Shown piece after piece: positions 25,003-33,622 of a stretch of 47,214 nt of DNA. The stretch is from Candidatus Stackebrandtia faecavium (GTDB lineage: Bacteria; Actinomycetota; Actinomycetes; Mycobacteriales; Micromonosporaceae), in assembly GCA_019112895.1 (NCBI GenBank), contig DXIM01000079.1, positions 1 to 47,214 on the forward strand. Reading direction: 5' to 3'. The notes beneath the pieces are model-generated. The model ran no database searches and was not told where the DNA came from. It worked only from the letters and a program-made list of their open reading frames with translations. Made by a program: the position numbers and the translations under genes. Within the stretch, counting starts at the first letter, position 1. Every line of letters starts with the position of its first letter.

Positions 25003-25050
25003 TGCGTGTCCGCTACCAGGCGAACACGCATCGTACTTTTGGTCAGTTTT
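25003..25050 (+). terminator. probable terminator of the siderophore operon
   Basis: TGCGTGT (25003-25009) pairs with ACACGCA (25024-25030), extended by CGC/GCG inside, giving a hairpin with a 6-base loop. T-rich stretches (ACTTTT, then CAGTTTT) follow to 25050. It lies 114 bases after the decarboxylase stop. The T tracts are broken, so efficiency is uncertain. Confidence 0.5.
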
Positions 25051-25073
25051 AGTCGGTACGACTATTGCGACTA
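25050..25073. promoter_or_regulatory. CGACTA triple half-site element
   Basis: TAGTCG-GTA-CGACTA forms a 6-bp inverted repeat around 3 bases, and another CGACTA follows after TTG. Three copies in 24 bases upstream of the DUF5999 gene suggest a regulator site; the regulator is not known. Confidence 0.4.
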
Positions 25074-25184
25074 GGCGCGAAATCCCATTGTTCAGGAAAA
25101 CGACTGTGACAATTCACCCGCAACCGGGCTAGGCTTCTGAGGTAGGCAGTGAACAAGGCCACAACAAAAGGAAGTCGAAATACG

Positions 25185-25388
25185 ATGTGTCAGCATCAAC
25201 CACGTTGCCCTCACGCAAATGATGCAGATCGCGAAGCAGCACGCACGGTAGCCACCCACCCGGAACAAGGCTGGAGCCTGCTGTGTAACGGTGTCGTTTC
25301 CTTCGAAGACACCGGCGAACTGCTCCCCGACGGGCGCTGTGTCGAACCACGCCGCGGCCCTGCCGGACACGTGAGCGCAGCCGCCTAG
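25185..25388 (+). CDS. DUF5999 family small protein
   Basis: A 67-residue protein of the DUF5999 type, widespread in actinobacteria and without known function. The N-terminus MCQHQPRCPHAND has two cysteines and two histidines that could bind a metal ion, followed by the family signature HPEQGWSLLCNGVVSFEDTG and LLPDGRCVEP. It is a cytoplasmic protein with no membrane segment. I chose ATG 25185 because AAAGGAAG lies about 10 bases upstream and the family begins at MCQH; a longer frame from 25149 would add twelve unrelated residues. It ends 17 bp before the convergent vWA gene. Confidence 0.82.
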   Translation: MCQHQPRCPHANDADREAARTVATHPEQGWSLLCNGVVSFEDTGELLPDGRCVEPRRGPAGHVSAAA

Positions 25389-25405
25389 TACAAGCCACGC
25401 AATTC

Positions 25406-27217
25406 CTAGTTATAAAACAGCGCGTTCAACAATCGCACATTGAGCTCGTCAACATATTTCGCTGGGTGGAAAGTACCGCGCGCACTGACCGCGACATCCC
25501 TTAGCGCCTCAGTATCCGCATCTTCGCTGTAACCGATGGTCATTATGGAGGCGGATTTCGAACGATCCTGCGCCTTCAAGTCGCTGAACTCGGACTTCAT
25601 ATCTTCAGTCGACAAATCCATCGCAGGGTCGTCATTCCCACCATCGGAAATGACCACAACAAGATTGTCGGCGCCTTTCTCATCGTTGTAATCCGACAGA
25701 ATCTTGTCATACGCGGAAACCGCGGTCGCGTTCAACGCGGTTTCCCCACCCGGCTGCATACTGTCGATCTGCGATTTCGCCGCATCTTTATCGACAGGAC
25801 CCATACTGATGAGCTCCTGATAACTGTCGTAACCACCGGAAGCGAAACTCCACAGACCCACATTGGCTTCGGAACCGAACAAACTAATCGTGTTCTTCAG
25901 CTCTTCCTGCACAATCTCCAGCCGGGTTTTCTTCTCCCCCTGATATGTCTCCGTCGTCCCCATCGACTGGGACGTATCCACCACGAACAACACATTGATC
26001 GGCTGGCTCAGGCCCTGCCACGCCGTCAACGTGGTCGACACCGCGCGCGCCTCCATAGGTTTACGCTGCGGCTCAGCAATCTGGGTCTGCATCCCCTTGA
26101 CGTCCGTCAACGTCGAGGCACCGGAACGGTCGGTGCCGTCGCGATAGCCGGCTTCCTTGAAATAGGATTGGCCCTCGTCGCTGGTCAAATACTTACCGAA
26201 TTGTTCGCTGATTTCCTGAAGCATCGGGCTCGACCAGTTCGCGTCCTGAAATACCGCCAACGGGAAGTTGGCGTCCAGGCTGCCTTCTGACGGATACACC
26301 GATGTCAGCTTCTCGGACGCACCCATTTGCGTGTTGTAACGCCACACGTCACGCTCAAGAGCTGGAAACGCCGACAGGTAGCTCAACGGTTCGTCCTTGC
26401 TATCTGCATCGGCCATGCCGGACATGAGGTCGTCGACGCTGTCGGTCATCTCGTCCAGTTCGTGATGCAGTTCGGCTTCGTGGCTGACCTCTTCACTATC
26501 GACGGTCCCGTCCTGGTTGGCGTCGACAAGACTCAACAAGGCGTGCAGACCCGAGGTCGAGTTTTTGGGATTGCTCATACCGACCTTAAATTCGCCCCAG
26601 TCGGCGTCGAACTCATCCCAGTCTTTGCCCGCCAGTTCGACAAGGTTTTGCCAACTCGGTTCGCCCGCGACCGGATCTTGGCCCTGTATCCATCCCAGCT
26701 TGTCTGCCATGGGCTCCGGCATCGCGATGACGGTCGGACTAGTCGCCACATAAGGCGTCTTATCCGGGATGAGGGACTCACCAGCGTCGGTCATTTTCGC
26801 GGTTTCGAGCCACGCCGTCGACTCGGGGATCCAGGCGTGCGGTTGCTTCCCGTCGACGTCCTTGTTCCAACTACCGCCCAGCCGAGAGGCGACTTCGGCG
26901 GACGACTTCGACACCAAATCGACACCGATGCATTGGCCATCGATGTTGGGTTCACTGCTCTCCCACTCGTGAGCCACCTTCGACATGGTGGTTTCCAAGC
27001 TCGGTGAGATCGCCACGACCGCCCGCTCCGGTGTGCCGCTGCAGCCGAGGCCGAGAAGAAGCACGTATCCGGTGACGAGCAGGCTCCCCACCAGCACGAG
27101 GACGGTCGATATCACGATCCATGGCGCTACAGGGAGCTTGCGCTTCACCACACGTTTGCGTCGACCCCGCCGATGCGACTTGACACCGGGTTGGTTACCG
27201 CCGCGGGGCATTGGCAT
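25406..27217 (-). CDS. membrane-anchored substrate-binding/vWA protein with EF-hand-like loop
   Basis: A surface protein of 603 residues. A basic N-terminus (1-30) precedes one membrane helix (about 33-57) that ends in GLGCSG, which may be a lipobox (Cys59). Residues 65-400 resemble an extracellular solute-binding domain. Residues about 406-600 are a von Willebrand factor A domain with an intact MIDAS: DTSQSMG (414-420), a Thr in GGETAL and VISDGG. An EF-hand-like loop, DANQDGTVDSEE, lies at 232-243. Actinobacterial relatives are annotated as substrate-binding and vWA proteins; the ligand is unknown. ATG 27217 is directly next to AGGAGAG, so ATG 27211, two codons on, may be the real start. 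It lies 65 bp downstream of gcvP. Confidence 0.85.
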   Translation of the reverse strand: MPMPRGGNQPGVKSHRRGRRKRVVKRKLPVAPWIVISTVLVLVGSLLVTGYVLLLGLGCSGTPERAVVAISPSLETTMSKVAHEWESSEPNIDGQCIGVDLVSKSSAEVASRLGGSWNKDVDGKQPHAWIPESTAWLETAKMTDAGESLIPDKTPYVATSPTVIAMPEPMADKLGWIQGQDPVAGEPSWQNLVELAGKDWDEFDADWGEFKVGMSNPKNSTSGLHALLSLVDANQDGTVDSEEVSHEAELHHELDEMTDSVDDLMSGMADADSKDEPLSYLSAFPALERDVWRYNTQMGASEKLTSVYPSEGSLDANFPLAVFQDANWSSPMLQEISEQFGKYLTSDEGQSYFKEAGYRDGTDRSGASTLTDVKGMQTQIAEPQRKPMEARAVSTTLTAWQGLSQPINVLFVVDTSQSMGTTETYQGEKKTRLEIVQEELKNTISLFGSEANVGLWSFASGGYDSYQELISMGPVDKDAAKSQIDSMQPGGETALNATAVSAYDKILSDYNDEKGADNLVVVISDGGNDDPAMDLSTEDMKSEFSDLKAQDRSKSASIMTIGYSEDADTEALRDVAVSARGTFHPAKYVDELNVRLLNALFYN

Positions 27218-27282
27218 CTCTCCTGGGAAGGTGGGGACCAGCCCAGTTAATCACATGGCCCGCGGCGGTATTCGCACCGCTG

Positions 27283-30111
27283 TTACGAGAACGCTTCAGG
27301 CGGGGGACATGCGCACGCCAAGTTCCTGTCCCCATACGCACCGTCGATTCGACCGACCGGTGGCCAGTACTTATCGGCGACCACACCCAGCGGATATACG
27401 GCCGTTTCCCGGTCGTAAGCACGGTCCCAATCTTGGGTGAGGTCGTAGGCGGTGTGCGGCGCTTTCGTCAGCGGGTTGTCGTCGGCAGGCCAATGGCCGG
27501 AACCGACCTGGTCAATCTCCCGGCGAATCGCGATCATCGCGTCGCAGAACCGGTCGATCTCATCGAGGTCCTCGCTTTCGGTGGGTTCCACCATCAAGGT
27601 TCCCGCGACGGGGAATGACATGGTCGGCGCGTGGAAGCCGTAGTCGATCAGACGCTTCGCCACATCATCCACAGTGATCTTCGTTTCCTTCGCCAGCTGA
27701 CGTAGGTCCAAAATGCACTCATGGGCCACAAGCCCCTTGTTGCCGCTGTACAGCACCGGGTAGTGGTCACCGAGCCGCGCAGCGATGTAGTTGGCGGCCA
27801 AAACGGCCACGCCGGTGGCCTCTTTCAGCCCGTCACCGCTCATCATGCGCAGGTACATCCACGGGATCGGCAGGATCCCGGCCGAACCGAACTGAGCAGC
27901 GGACACCGGACCCACTGGCCCGTCCGCATGCAGCGGATCCTGCGGCAGGTACGGCGCCAGGTGCGCACGTGCGGCGACGGGACCGACTCCCGGTCCACCT
28001 CCACCATGCGGGATGCAAAACGTCTTATGCAGGTTCAAGTGCGAGACGTCGGCGCCGAATTTCCCCGGCTTGGCGAAGCCCAACAATGCGTTCAGGTTGG
28101 CACCGTCGACATAAATCTGCCCGCCAGCGTCGTGCACCTTCTCGCACAGGCTCGTAATCTCGGACTCGTATACGCCGTGAGTCGACGGATAGGTCACCAT
28201 GATCCCGGCCAGCGCATCGGCATGTTCCGCGAGCTTCGTGTCCAGGTCGTTCATGTCGATGTTGCCTTCATCATCGCAAGCGACGACGACGACGCGCATG
28301 CCCGCCATGATGGCCGATGCCGCGTTCGTGCCGTGTGCGCTGGACGGGATGAGGCAGACAGTGCGGTGGTGTTCGCCGCGTGCATCATGGTAGGCGCGGA
28401 TCGCCAGCAGGCCAGCCAGTTCCCCTTGAGAGCCGGCGTTCGGCTGCACACTGACGGCGTCGTACCCCGTGACGTCGCACAGCCAGTCTTCGAGACCGCG
28501 CACCATCTCGTGGTAGCCGGTAACCTGGTCGGCAGGAGCATACGGGTGGATGTTGGCGAACCCGGGCCAGCTCACCGGTTCCATCTGGGAAGCCGCGTTG
28601 AGCTTCATCGTGCACGACCCCAGCGGGATCATGCCCCTATCGAGCGCGAAATCGAAGTCGGCGAGACGCCGCAGGTACCGCAACATCGAGGTTTCGGAAC
28701 GATGCGAATGAAAGACCTCATGCGTCAGATAGTCGTCGCTGCGCGCCACGTCCGGCTCAAACAACGCGTCCTCGATCGGGCTGACATGCCCGACGCCGAA
28801 CGCGTCCCAAATCGCTTCCACGTGCGCCTGTGACGTCGTCTCGTCACAGGCGACGGACACGGTGTCGGAGTCGACGAATCGGATGTTGATGTCGCGGGCG
28901 GCCGCTGCGGCGACCACTTCGGCAGCGCGTCCGGCAACGGTCGCAGTCACCGTGTCGAACCGCGGCCCGCTCCACACGTCGACGCCGCCGGCGGTCAGGC
29001 CGGAGGCGAGCGTCTCAGCGTGGTCGTGGACCTGCTGCGCGATGGCGCGCAGCCCTTCCGGGCCGTGGTAGACGGCGTAGCAGGACGCCATGACCGCTAG
29101 CAGGACCTGGGCGGTGCAAATGTTGCTCGTGGCCTTTTCGCGTCGAATGTGCTGCTCGCGAGTTTGCAGTGCGAGTCGGTAGGCCGGGGTTCCGTGCGTG
29201 TCACGTGATACGCCGACCAAACGTCCCGGCAGCGAACGTTCCAAGCCCTTACGCACCGACATGTAACCGGCGTGGGGGCCGCCGAATGCCATCGGGACGC
29301 CGAAGCGCTGCGTCGTGCCGACGGCGATATCGGCCCCGAGACTTCCCGGGGACTCCAGCATCGTCAACGCGAGCAAATCGGCCGCGATCGCGACCTGGGC
29401 ACCGCGCTGTTTAGCGGCGGCGATCACGCCGCGGTGGTCGCGGACAATGCCGCTGGATCCTGGCTGCGACAACAAAATACCGAAGAATTCGTCCGGAAGA
29501 TCATCAGCCTTGCGGCAGTCGGCGACGACAACGTCAATGCCGAGGGGAACCGCACGGGTCCGTAGGACCGCCAATGTTTGCGGCAACGTGTCGTCATCAA
29601 CGACGAACACCGACGACTTCGTCTTACCAACGCGACGGGCCAAGGTCATGGCCTCAGCGGCGGCGGTGGCTTCGTCCAGTAGCGACGCACCGGCGATGTC
29701 GAGTCCGGTCAAGTCCGAGACCATGGTTTGGAAGTTCAACAGCGCTTCCAAGCGGCCCTGCGAAATCTCGGGTTGGTACGGCGTGTAGGCGGTGTACCAA
29801 GACGGATTTTCGAAGACATTGCGTCGGATCACCGCGGGCGTGTGCGTCCCGTAGTAGCCCATGCCGATCATCGAATGCTTGACCTGGTTACGTGCAGCAA
29901 GCTGCGCAAGTTCAGCGGTCGCCTCTGTTTCGGAAACCGCCGGGGGCAGGCTCAGCGTGTCGCCGTCTTCCCGTATCGACGCCGGCATGGCGGCGTCGAT
30001 CAGCTCCCCCACGCTTTGGTAGCCGACCGTCTCCAGCATCCGTTGACGCTGAGATTCGGATGGCCCGATATGGCGGCGCGCGAACGGGATATCGGTGTGA
30101 TGCGTAGTCAT
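27283..30111 (-). CDS. gcvP: glycine dehydrogenase (decarboxylating), P protein
   Basis: P protein of the glycine cleavage system: it decarboxylates glycine with PLP and passes the methylamine group to lipoylated GcvH. At 942 residues it is the fused, full-length form. The PLP lysine is in [16 protein letters not shown] (about residue 693), and the family block [15 protein letters not shown] lies before it. ATG 30111, with GGAG 5-6 bases upstream, matches the conserved N-terminus ([13 protein letters not shown]); a longer frame to 30183 would run into the glycine riboswitch. The riboswitch controls this gene directly. GcvH is encoded five genes away, on the same strand; GcvT is not in the window. 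Confidence 0.96.
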   Translation of the reverse strand: MTTHHTDIPFARRHIGPSESQRQRMLETVGYQSVGELIDAAMPASIREDGDTLSLPPAVSETEATAELAQLAARNQVKHSMIGMGYYGTHTPAVIRRNVFENPSWYTAYTPYQPEISQGRLEALLNFQTMVSDLTGLDIAGASLLDEATAAAEAMTLARRVGKTKSSVFVVDDDTLPQTLAVLRTRAVPLGIDVVVADCRKADDLPDEFFGILLSQPGSSGIVRDHRGVIAAAKQRGAQVAIAADLLALTMLESPGSLGADIAVGTTQRFGVPMAFGGPHAGYMSVRKGLERSLPGRLVGVSRDTHGTPAYRLALQTREQHIRREKATSNICTAQVLLAVMASCYAVYHGPEGLRAIAQQVHDHAETLASGLTAGGVDVWSGPRFDTVTATVAGRAAEVVAAAAARDINIRFVDSDTVSVACDETTSQAHVEAIWDAFGVGHVSPIEDALFEPDVARSDDYLTHEVFHSHRSETSMLRYLRRLADFDFALDRGMIPLGSCTMKLNAASQMEPVSWPGFANIHPYAPADQVTGYHEMVRGLEDWLCDVTGYDAVSVQPNAGSQGELAGLLAIRAYHDARGEHHRTVCLIPSSAHGTNAASAIMAGMRVVVVACDDEGNIDMNDLDTKLAEHADALAGIMVTYPSTHGVYESEITSLCEKVHDAGGQIYVDGANLNALLGFAKPGKFGADVSHLNLHKTFCIPHGGGGPGVGPVAARAHLAPYLPQDPLHADGPVGPVSAAQFGSAGILPIPWMYLRMMSGDGLKEATGVAVLAANYIAARLGDHYPVLYSGNKGLVAHECILDLRQLAKETKITVDDVAKRLIDYGFHAPTMSFPVAGTLMVEPTESEDLDEIDRFCDAMIAIRREIDQVGSGHWPADDNPLTKAPHTAYDLTQDWDRAYDRETAVYPLGVVADKYWPPVGRIDGAYGDRNLACACPPPEAFS

Positions 30112-30164
30112 CAAGGCTCCAAAAGGACTCATCGTCGGCTCGCGCGGGTCCTCCCGCCGCGATG

Positions 30165-30355
30165 GGTCCTCCCCCTCTGTCACGTAACCCTGAGAGTTTC
30201 ACCACGTAAAGCGGCTTGCCCCTTCGGTGAGACGACGCTGTCGTCTGCTCTCCAGAGGTGCCAACCCATGCGGTCCTTGTGGCCTGAGAGGTTTTCGGGG
30301 AGGAGTTGCTCCTTCGGCGTCGCCGCGCATAACGCAACGAACTCTCCCACATGGG
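30165..30355 (-). promoter_or_regulatory. tandem glycine riboswitch
   Basis: Read on the minus strand, two glycine aptamers lie in tandem. The first has GGGAGAGTTC, CCGAAGGAGCAA and AACCTCTCAGG. The second has CTGGAGAGC, ACCGAAGGGGCAAG, AAACTCTCAGG and GACAGAGGGGGAG. These are the strongly conserved core strings of the glycine riboswitch class. It ends about 54 bases before the gcvP ATG. Glycine binding normally turns the downstream gcv gene on so that excess glycine is oxidised. Confidence 0.93.
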
Positions 30356-30420
30356 TTTTTGGCCTTCGCCACTAACCATAGCCTGCCGATCCAGCAGCCC
30401 GAAATCGCAGGTCGGCGAAA

Positions 30421-30951
30421 TCAGCTGGCGGCGCGACGCGCCCGGCGCTGGGCGAGTTCGTCGACGGTCTGCACCGGCGCTACCGCACCGGAATCGGCCC
30501 GCAACGGCGACACGGACGCCTCAATCTCCTGCACAGCGCCCGCAAGCGCGATACCGAAAACGCCCTGACCGCCCTGCAGAAGATCCACGACCTCCTCGGG
30601 CGAACGGCATTCGTACACGGTCGTACCGTCGGATATCAGCGTGATTTCGGCGAGATCGTTGGCTCCACGCGCACGCAAAACCTCGATCGCTTTGCGAATG
30701 TTCTGCAACGAAACACCGGCATCCAATAGGCGTTTCACTACCTTCAACACGACGATGTCGCGAAACGAGTACACCCGTTGCGTGCCGGAACCGCCCGCGG
30801 TCTGCACGCTCGGTTCGACCAGCCGGGTACGCGCCCAGTAATCGAGTTGCCTGTAGCTGATGCCCGCTGCCGCGCACGCGACCGGGCCACGGTAGCCATC
30901 GTTTTCGGAGTTGGTCTGCTGCCACGCTTGTACCGACACGATTTCCGCCAC
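30421..30951 (-). CDS. MerR-family regulator (Rv1830-like)
   Basis: A 176-residue DNA-binding regulator. The winged helix-turn-helix is at about 20-90 (ISYRQLDYWARTRLVEPS, then GTQRVYSFRDIVVLKVVKR). The C-terminal part with SDGTTVYECRSPEEVVDLLQ matches the mycobacterial Rv1830 type rather than the shorter Rv1828/FtsR type, and lacks the metal-binding cysteines of classic MerR. Its place after the bifunctional nuclease and before gcvP agrees with the mycobacterial order. The start GTG 30951 directly abuts GGGAGG; GTG 30939 is an alternative. It may regulate nearby growth or division genes; no target is shown by the sequence. Confidence 0.85.
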   Translation of the reverse strand: MAEIVSVQAWQQTNSENDGYRGPVACAAAGISYRQLDYWARTRLVEPSVQTAGGSGTQRVYSFRDIVVLKVVKRLLDAGVSLQNIRKAIEVLRARGANDLAEITLISDGTTVYECRSPEEVVDLLQGGQGVFGIALAGAVQEIEASVSPLRADSGAVAPVQTVDELAQRRARRAAS

Positions 30952-31049
30952 CCTCCCGCAGTTTTATGTGCACGACACGATCACACTTGCGGCTGGACAC
31001 GTTTTCGCGTTTCGGTACCAACCGGACGAAAGTTGCGGTTGCGTCGCGG

Positions 31050-31514
31050 CTATTCGGCGAAATCTTCGGGTGTCACGTTGTCGAGAAACGCGCGAAATTT
31101 TTCTACTTCGTCATCGTCGTCTTCGGACATCGTGATGCCTGATTCATCCAGCACTTCTTCGGTACACCGTACCGGTGTACCGGTGCGCAGCGCCAGTGCA
31201 ATCGCATCCGACGGCCGCGCCGACACTCTGACATCCCCGTCGAAAACCAGGTCGGCGAAATAGACCGCGTCCTTGATGTCGTTGATTTCGATCATCTGAA
31301 GGTCTGCGCCCAAAGCGACCAAAACGTCCCGCATCAGATCGTGCGTCAACGGCCTCGCCGGTGTGATCCCCTGCTGCTCATAGGCGATCGCGGTCGCCTC
31401 CACGGCCCCAATCCATATGGGCAGGAAACGATCCCCGTCGACTTCCTTGAGCAGTACGATCGGCTGGTTGGTGGGAAGTTCCACCCGGACGCCAACTATC
31501 CTCAGCTCGTGCAC
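31050..31514 (-). CDS. bifunctional nuclease family protein (DUF151)
   Basis: A 154-residue member of the DUF151/bifunctional-nuclease family, homologous to Rv1829. Conserved blocks: VELPTNQPIVLLKEV, LPIWIGAVEATAIAYEQQG, TPARPLTHDLM, and VRVSARPSDAIALALR. The C-terminal tail is very acidic (SEDDDDEVE). The plant founder was reported to have RNase and DNase activity; the bacterial role is not established. GTG 31514 is preceded by AAAGGTGGG about 4 bases away and begins at the family's usual point; TTG 31535 is an upstream alternative. It sits between garA and the MerR gene in the conserved actinobacterial block. Confidence 0.86.
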   Translation of the reverse strand: MHELRIVGVRVELPTNQPIVLLKEVDGDRFLPIWIGAVEATAIAYEQQGITPARPLTHDLMRDVLVALGADLQMIEINDIKDAVYFADLVFDGDVRVSARPSDAIALALRTGTPVRCTEEVLDESGITMSEDDDDEVEKFRAFLDNVTPEDFAE

Positions 31515-31616
31515 CAGCCCACCTTTGTTCGCCAATTCACGCGTCGCGTGGGGTCAATGCGGTTACCCATTCGACCGTACACTCCGCCCCCACCGAGCGA
31601 TATAGCTTCGGGTTCC

Positions 31617-32051
31617 TTACTGGGCTTGTGGCCCTGCGATAAACACTAGCCGGAATTTTCCGACCTGCACCTCGTCGCCGTTGCCCAATGTCGCGGTCTC
31701 GACCCGCTCCCGGTTGACATACGTGCCGTTCAAACTGCCGACGTCGCGCACCGTGAAAACCCCGCTGTCGCGGTGGAATTCAGCGTGGCGGCGCGACACG
31801 GTCACGTCGTCGAGGAAAATGTCGCTGTCCGGGTGACGCCCCGAAGTCGTGACATCAAGGTCCAGCAAGAACCGGGCACCAGCATTCGGGCCGCGCCGCA
31901 CCAGAAGCAAAGCAGTACCGGGCGGCAAAGAATCGGTCAACCGGTTCGCGTTCACTTCCGGTGATGAAGTGTCAAGCGCCTCTTCGATTGCGCCGAGATT
32001 CATTGTCGACGTCACGTCGAGCGGAGGGTACTCGTCGCCTGGGCGCGTCAT
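31617..32051 (-). CDS. garA: GarA-like FHA-domain regulator
   Basis: A 144-residue protein with a C-terminal FHA domain (about 45-140) that reads phosphothreonine. Phosphopeptide-binding residues are visible in SGRHPDSDIFLDDVTVSRRHAE (Arg72, Ser86, Arg88) and GSLNGTYVN (Asn108). In mycobacteria GarA is phosphorylated on an N-terminal ETTSVF motif by PknB/PknG and then releases 2-oxoglutarate dehydrogenase and glutamate dehydrogenase. Here the corresponding stretch is DVTSTMNLG (Thr14, Thr16), so the site is altered but threonines remain. The protein would switch the TCA cycle and glutamate flow. ATG 32051 has AGAGGTGG 5 bases upstream. It lies between gcvH and the nuclease gene. Confidence 0.9.
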   Translation of the reverse strand: MTRPGDEYPPLDVTSTMNLGAIEEALDTSSPEVNANRLTDSLPPGTALLLVRRGPNAGARFLLDLDVTTSGRHPDSDIFLDDVTVSRRHAEFHRDSGVFTVRDVGSLNGTYVNRERVETATLGNGDEVQVGKFRLVFIAGPQAQ

Positions 32052-32109
32052 TTGGCCACCTCTATAGATCCTCGTAGGTCTGAATGTTCCTGAAAGCTTG
32101 GCAAAACAG

Positions 32110-32490
32110 TTACTCTGTAAGTTTGGCGTATGCTGCAGCGTCAAGCAAGCCTGCAACATCGGCGACATCATCGGGCTCGATCTCGAACAGCCAACCGTCT
32201 TCCAACGGGCTCGTGTTGACGGTTTCGGGCGCATCGTCCAATGCGTCATTGCGCGCGGTGATCGTCCCCGAAATCGGTGCGTAAATGTCGGAGACCGATT
32301 TCGTCGATTCGACTTCCCCGATCACATCGCCCGCGGTGATTTTCGTACCGGTGTCCGGCAACTGTACATACACAATGTCGCCCAATGCCTGCTGGGCGTA
32401 GTCGGTGATCCCCACCCGTACCGTTCCCTGCTCAGATGGTTCCCGCACCCACTCATGATCGGAGGTGAAACGAAGCGTCGATGCATTCAC
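32110..32490 (-). CDS. gcvH: glycine cleavage system H protein
   Basis: Lipoyl carrier of the glycine cleavage system, 126 residues, the standard length. The lipoylated lysine is in GEVESTKSVSD (Lys64), within the usual hybrid-barrel sequence (RVGITDYAQQALGDIVYVQL before it, YAPISGTI after). It shuttles the aminomethyl group from GcvP to GcvT. The start is GTG 32490, with a moderate site (AAGGGAA) upstream. It is in the DUF881-sbp-DUF881 transcription unit upstream of garA, not under the glycine riboswitch, so its dosage may be set separately from gcvP. Confidence 0.96.
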   Translation of the reverse strand: MNASTLRFTSDHEWVREPSEQGTVRVGITDYAQQALGDIVYVQLPDTGTKITAGDVIGEVESTKSVSDIYAPISGTITARNDALDDAPETVNTSPLEDGWLFEIEPDDVADVAGLLDAAAYAKLTE

Positions 32491-32505
32491 GGCCCAAGTT
32501 CCCTT

Positions 32506-33276
32506 CTAATCAACCGGTTCGGCGTACTGCGGCGTCCGTACTTTCGCCAATGTCTCCACACTGACAGACTCCGGCTGTCCGACCTTGACGGTACCGCCGT
32601 CCTTTTGCACTGTGTCTGCGACCCCACCCGGAATATTAAGCGCGGTCGACATTGTGTCCGGATCACCAATCACACGCAACACATACGGCGCCGACACGCT
32701 GACATCGTCGACGAGCAGCGCGCCACCCTGTTCGGCGAAGTACGAGGATGCCACGATTCTCACCGACGCACCGTTAGGACCGTCCAATTGCATTGCTTCG
32801 GCTCCGGCTCCCCGCAACTCCTGCACGGCATCCAACATCACGTGCGGCTCGATCGGGGAATCACCAGGAGAAAAAGTCAAGACCAGGCCGGGCCCCTGCG
32901 CCCCGATCGTGCCGGCCAGGATCGCCACACTGTCGGCCAACGCCCGGGCCCGGTCCAGGGCAGCCTGCCGTCCCCTGCTGCCGCTGGCTAGCTCGTCCCG
33001 GTCCTGATTGAGTTCGGCTATGTCATCCCGCAATCGGCTGCGTTGCGAGTCGAGGTCGGACAGGATCCGGACGAGGTCTTCCGTGCGGGCCGTGTCCAAT
33101 CCCGCCTCGTCATTGCTTCGTATTTGCACCGCGATCGTGAACCCCAGCAGCGCCACCAATATCGCGGCGGTGTAACCGATGCGCGGTCGACGGCGCAGCG
33201 GGTCCGAAGACTGCGATCCGCTCGTGTTCTCACCTTCGGTTTCGGCACGCTCGGCGTCATGTTCGTTATCAGCCAC
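32506..33276 (-). CDS. DUF881 family membrane protein (second)
   Basis: A 256-residue DUF881 protein, homologous to Rv1825. A short acidic cytoplasmic N-terminus (1-30) is followed by one membrane helix (about 36-56, IGYTAAILVALLGFTIAVQI), a coiled coil (about 70-120, LDSQRSRLRDDIAELNQ) and an extracytoplasmic domain (GAQGPGLVLTFSPGDSP, AEAMQLDGPNGASVRIVASS). In Bacillus the DUF881 proteins YlxW/YlxX lie next to sbp and ftsAZ, hence an envelope or division role is suspected. The GTG at 33276 is fixed by AGGAGG 5 bases upstream. It follows sbp by 10 bp and precedes gcvH by 15 bp. Confidence 0.87.
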   Translation of the reverse strand: MADNEHDAERAETEGENTSGSQSSDPLRRRPRIGYTAAILVALLGFTIAVQIRSNDEAGLDTARTEDLVRILSDLDSQRSRLRDDIAELNQDRDELASGSRGRQAALDRARALADSVAILAGTIGAQGPGLVLTFSPGDSPIEPHVMLDAVQELRGAGAEAMQLDGPNGASVRIVASSYFAEQGGALLVDDVSVSAPYVLRVIGDPDTMSTALNIPGGVADTVQKDGGTVKVGQPESVSVETLAKVRTPQYAEPVD

Positions 33277-33286
33277 AACATCCTCC

Positions 33287-33622
33287 TCAGGCGCTAAACA
33301 GGTGCCGCCGGATCGCCGCCGCGTTCGAGAAGATCCTGATTCCCAATACAACGACCACTCCCGTCGACAATTGCGCACCCACCCCCAATAGGTCACCGAA
33401 GAAAACAATCAACGCCGCGATCAACACATTGAACACAAGCGACACGACGAACTGTTTGTCATCGAAACGACGATCCAAGTGTGCCCGCACACCGCCGAAC
33501 AAGGCATCCAAAGCCGCAACCACTGCGATGGGCAGATACGGCTGAACCTGCGTGGGTACGTCGACATCGAAGACCACCCCCGCGGCGATCCCGGCAGCCA
33601 ACGCAAGTAGCGCGTATATCAA
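33287..33622 (-). CDS. sbp: small basic protein, DUF1290 family
   Basis: A 111-residue membrane protein of the small basic protein (DUF1290) family, homologous to Rv1824. Three hydrophobic helices are evident (YALLALAAGIAAGVVF; YLPIAVVAALDALFGGV; VVSLVFNVLIAALIVFFGDL), with the conserved loop GGVRAHLDRRFDDKQF between the second and third. Its biochemical role is not known; in Firmicutes it neighbours ftsA/ftsZ. The start is TTG 33622, four bases overlapping the upstream DUF881 stop (TTGA), with AAGGAGGG 4 bases upstream. Together with the two flanking DUF881 proteins it forms a conserved trio. Confidence 0.9.
   Translation of the reverse strand: MIYALLALAAGIAAGVVFDVDVPTQVQPYLPIAVVAALDALFGGVRAHLDRRFDDKQFVVSLVFNVLIAALIVFFGDLLGVGAQLSTGVVVVLGIRIFSNAAAIRRHLFSA

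Larger units (their letters stand above)
24889..25184. other. AT-rich gap after the siderophore operon
   Basis: 296 bases, clearly AT-richer than the surroundings. It contains a probable terminator hairpin (25003-25030) and a repeated CGACTA element (25050-25073), both listed separately. Apart from these and the next gene's ribosome binding site I see nothing. Confidence 0.5.

Noticed and set aside
30112-30183. An N-terminal extension of gcvP (starting at 30183)
   Set aside because: It would cross the 3' end of the glycine riboswitch, and ATG 30111 has a good ribosome binding site and matches the conserved family start.
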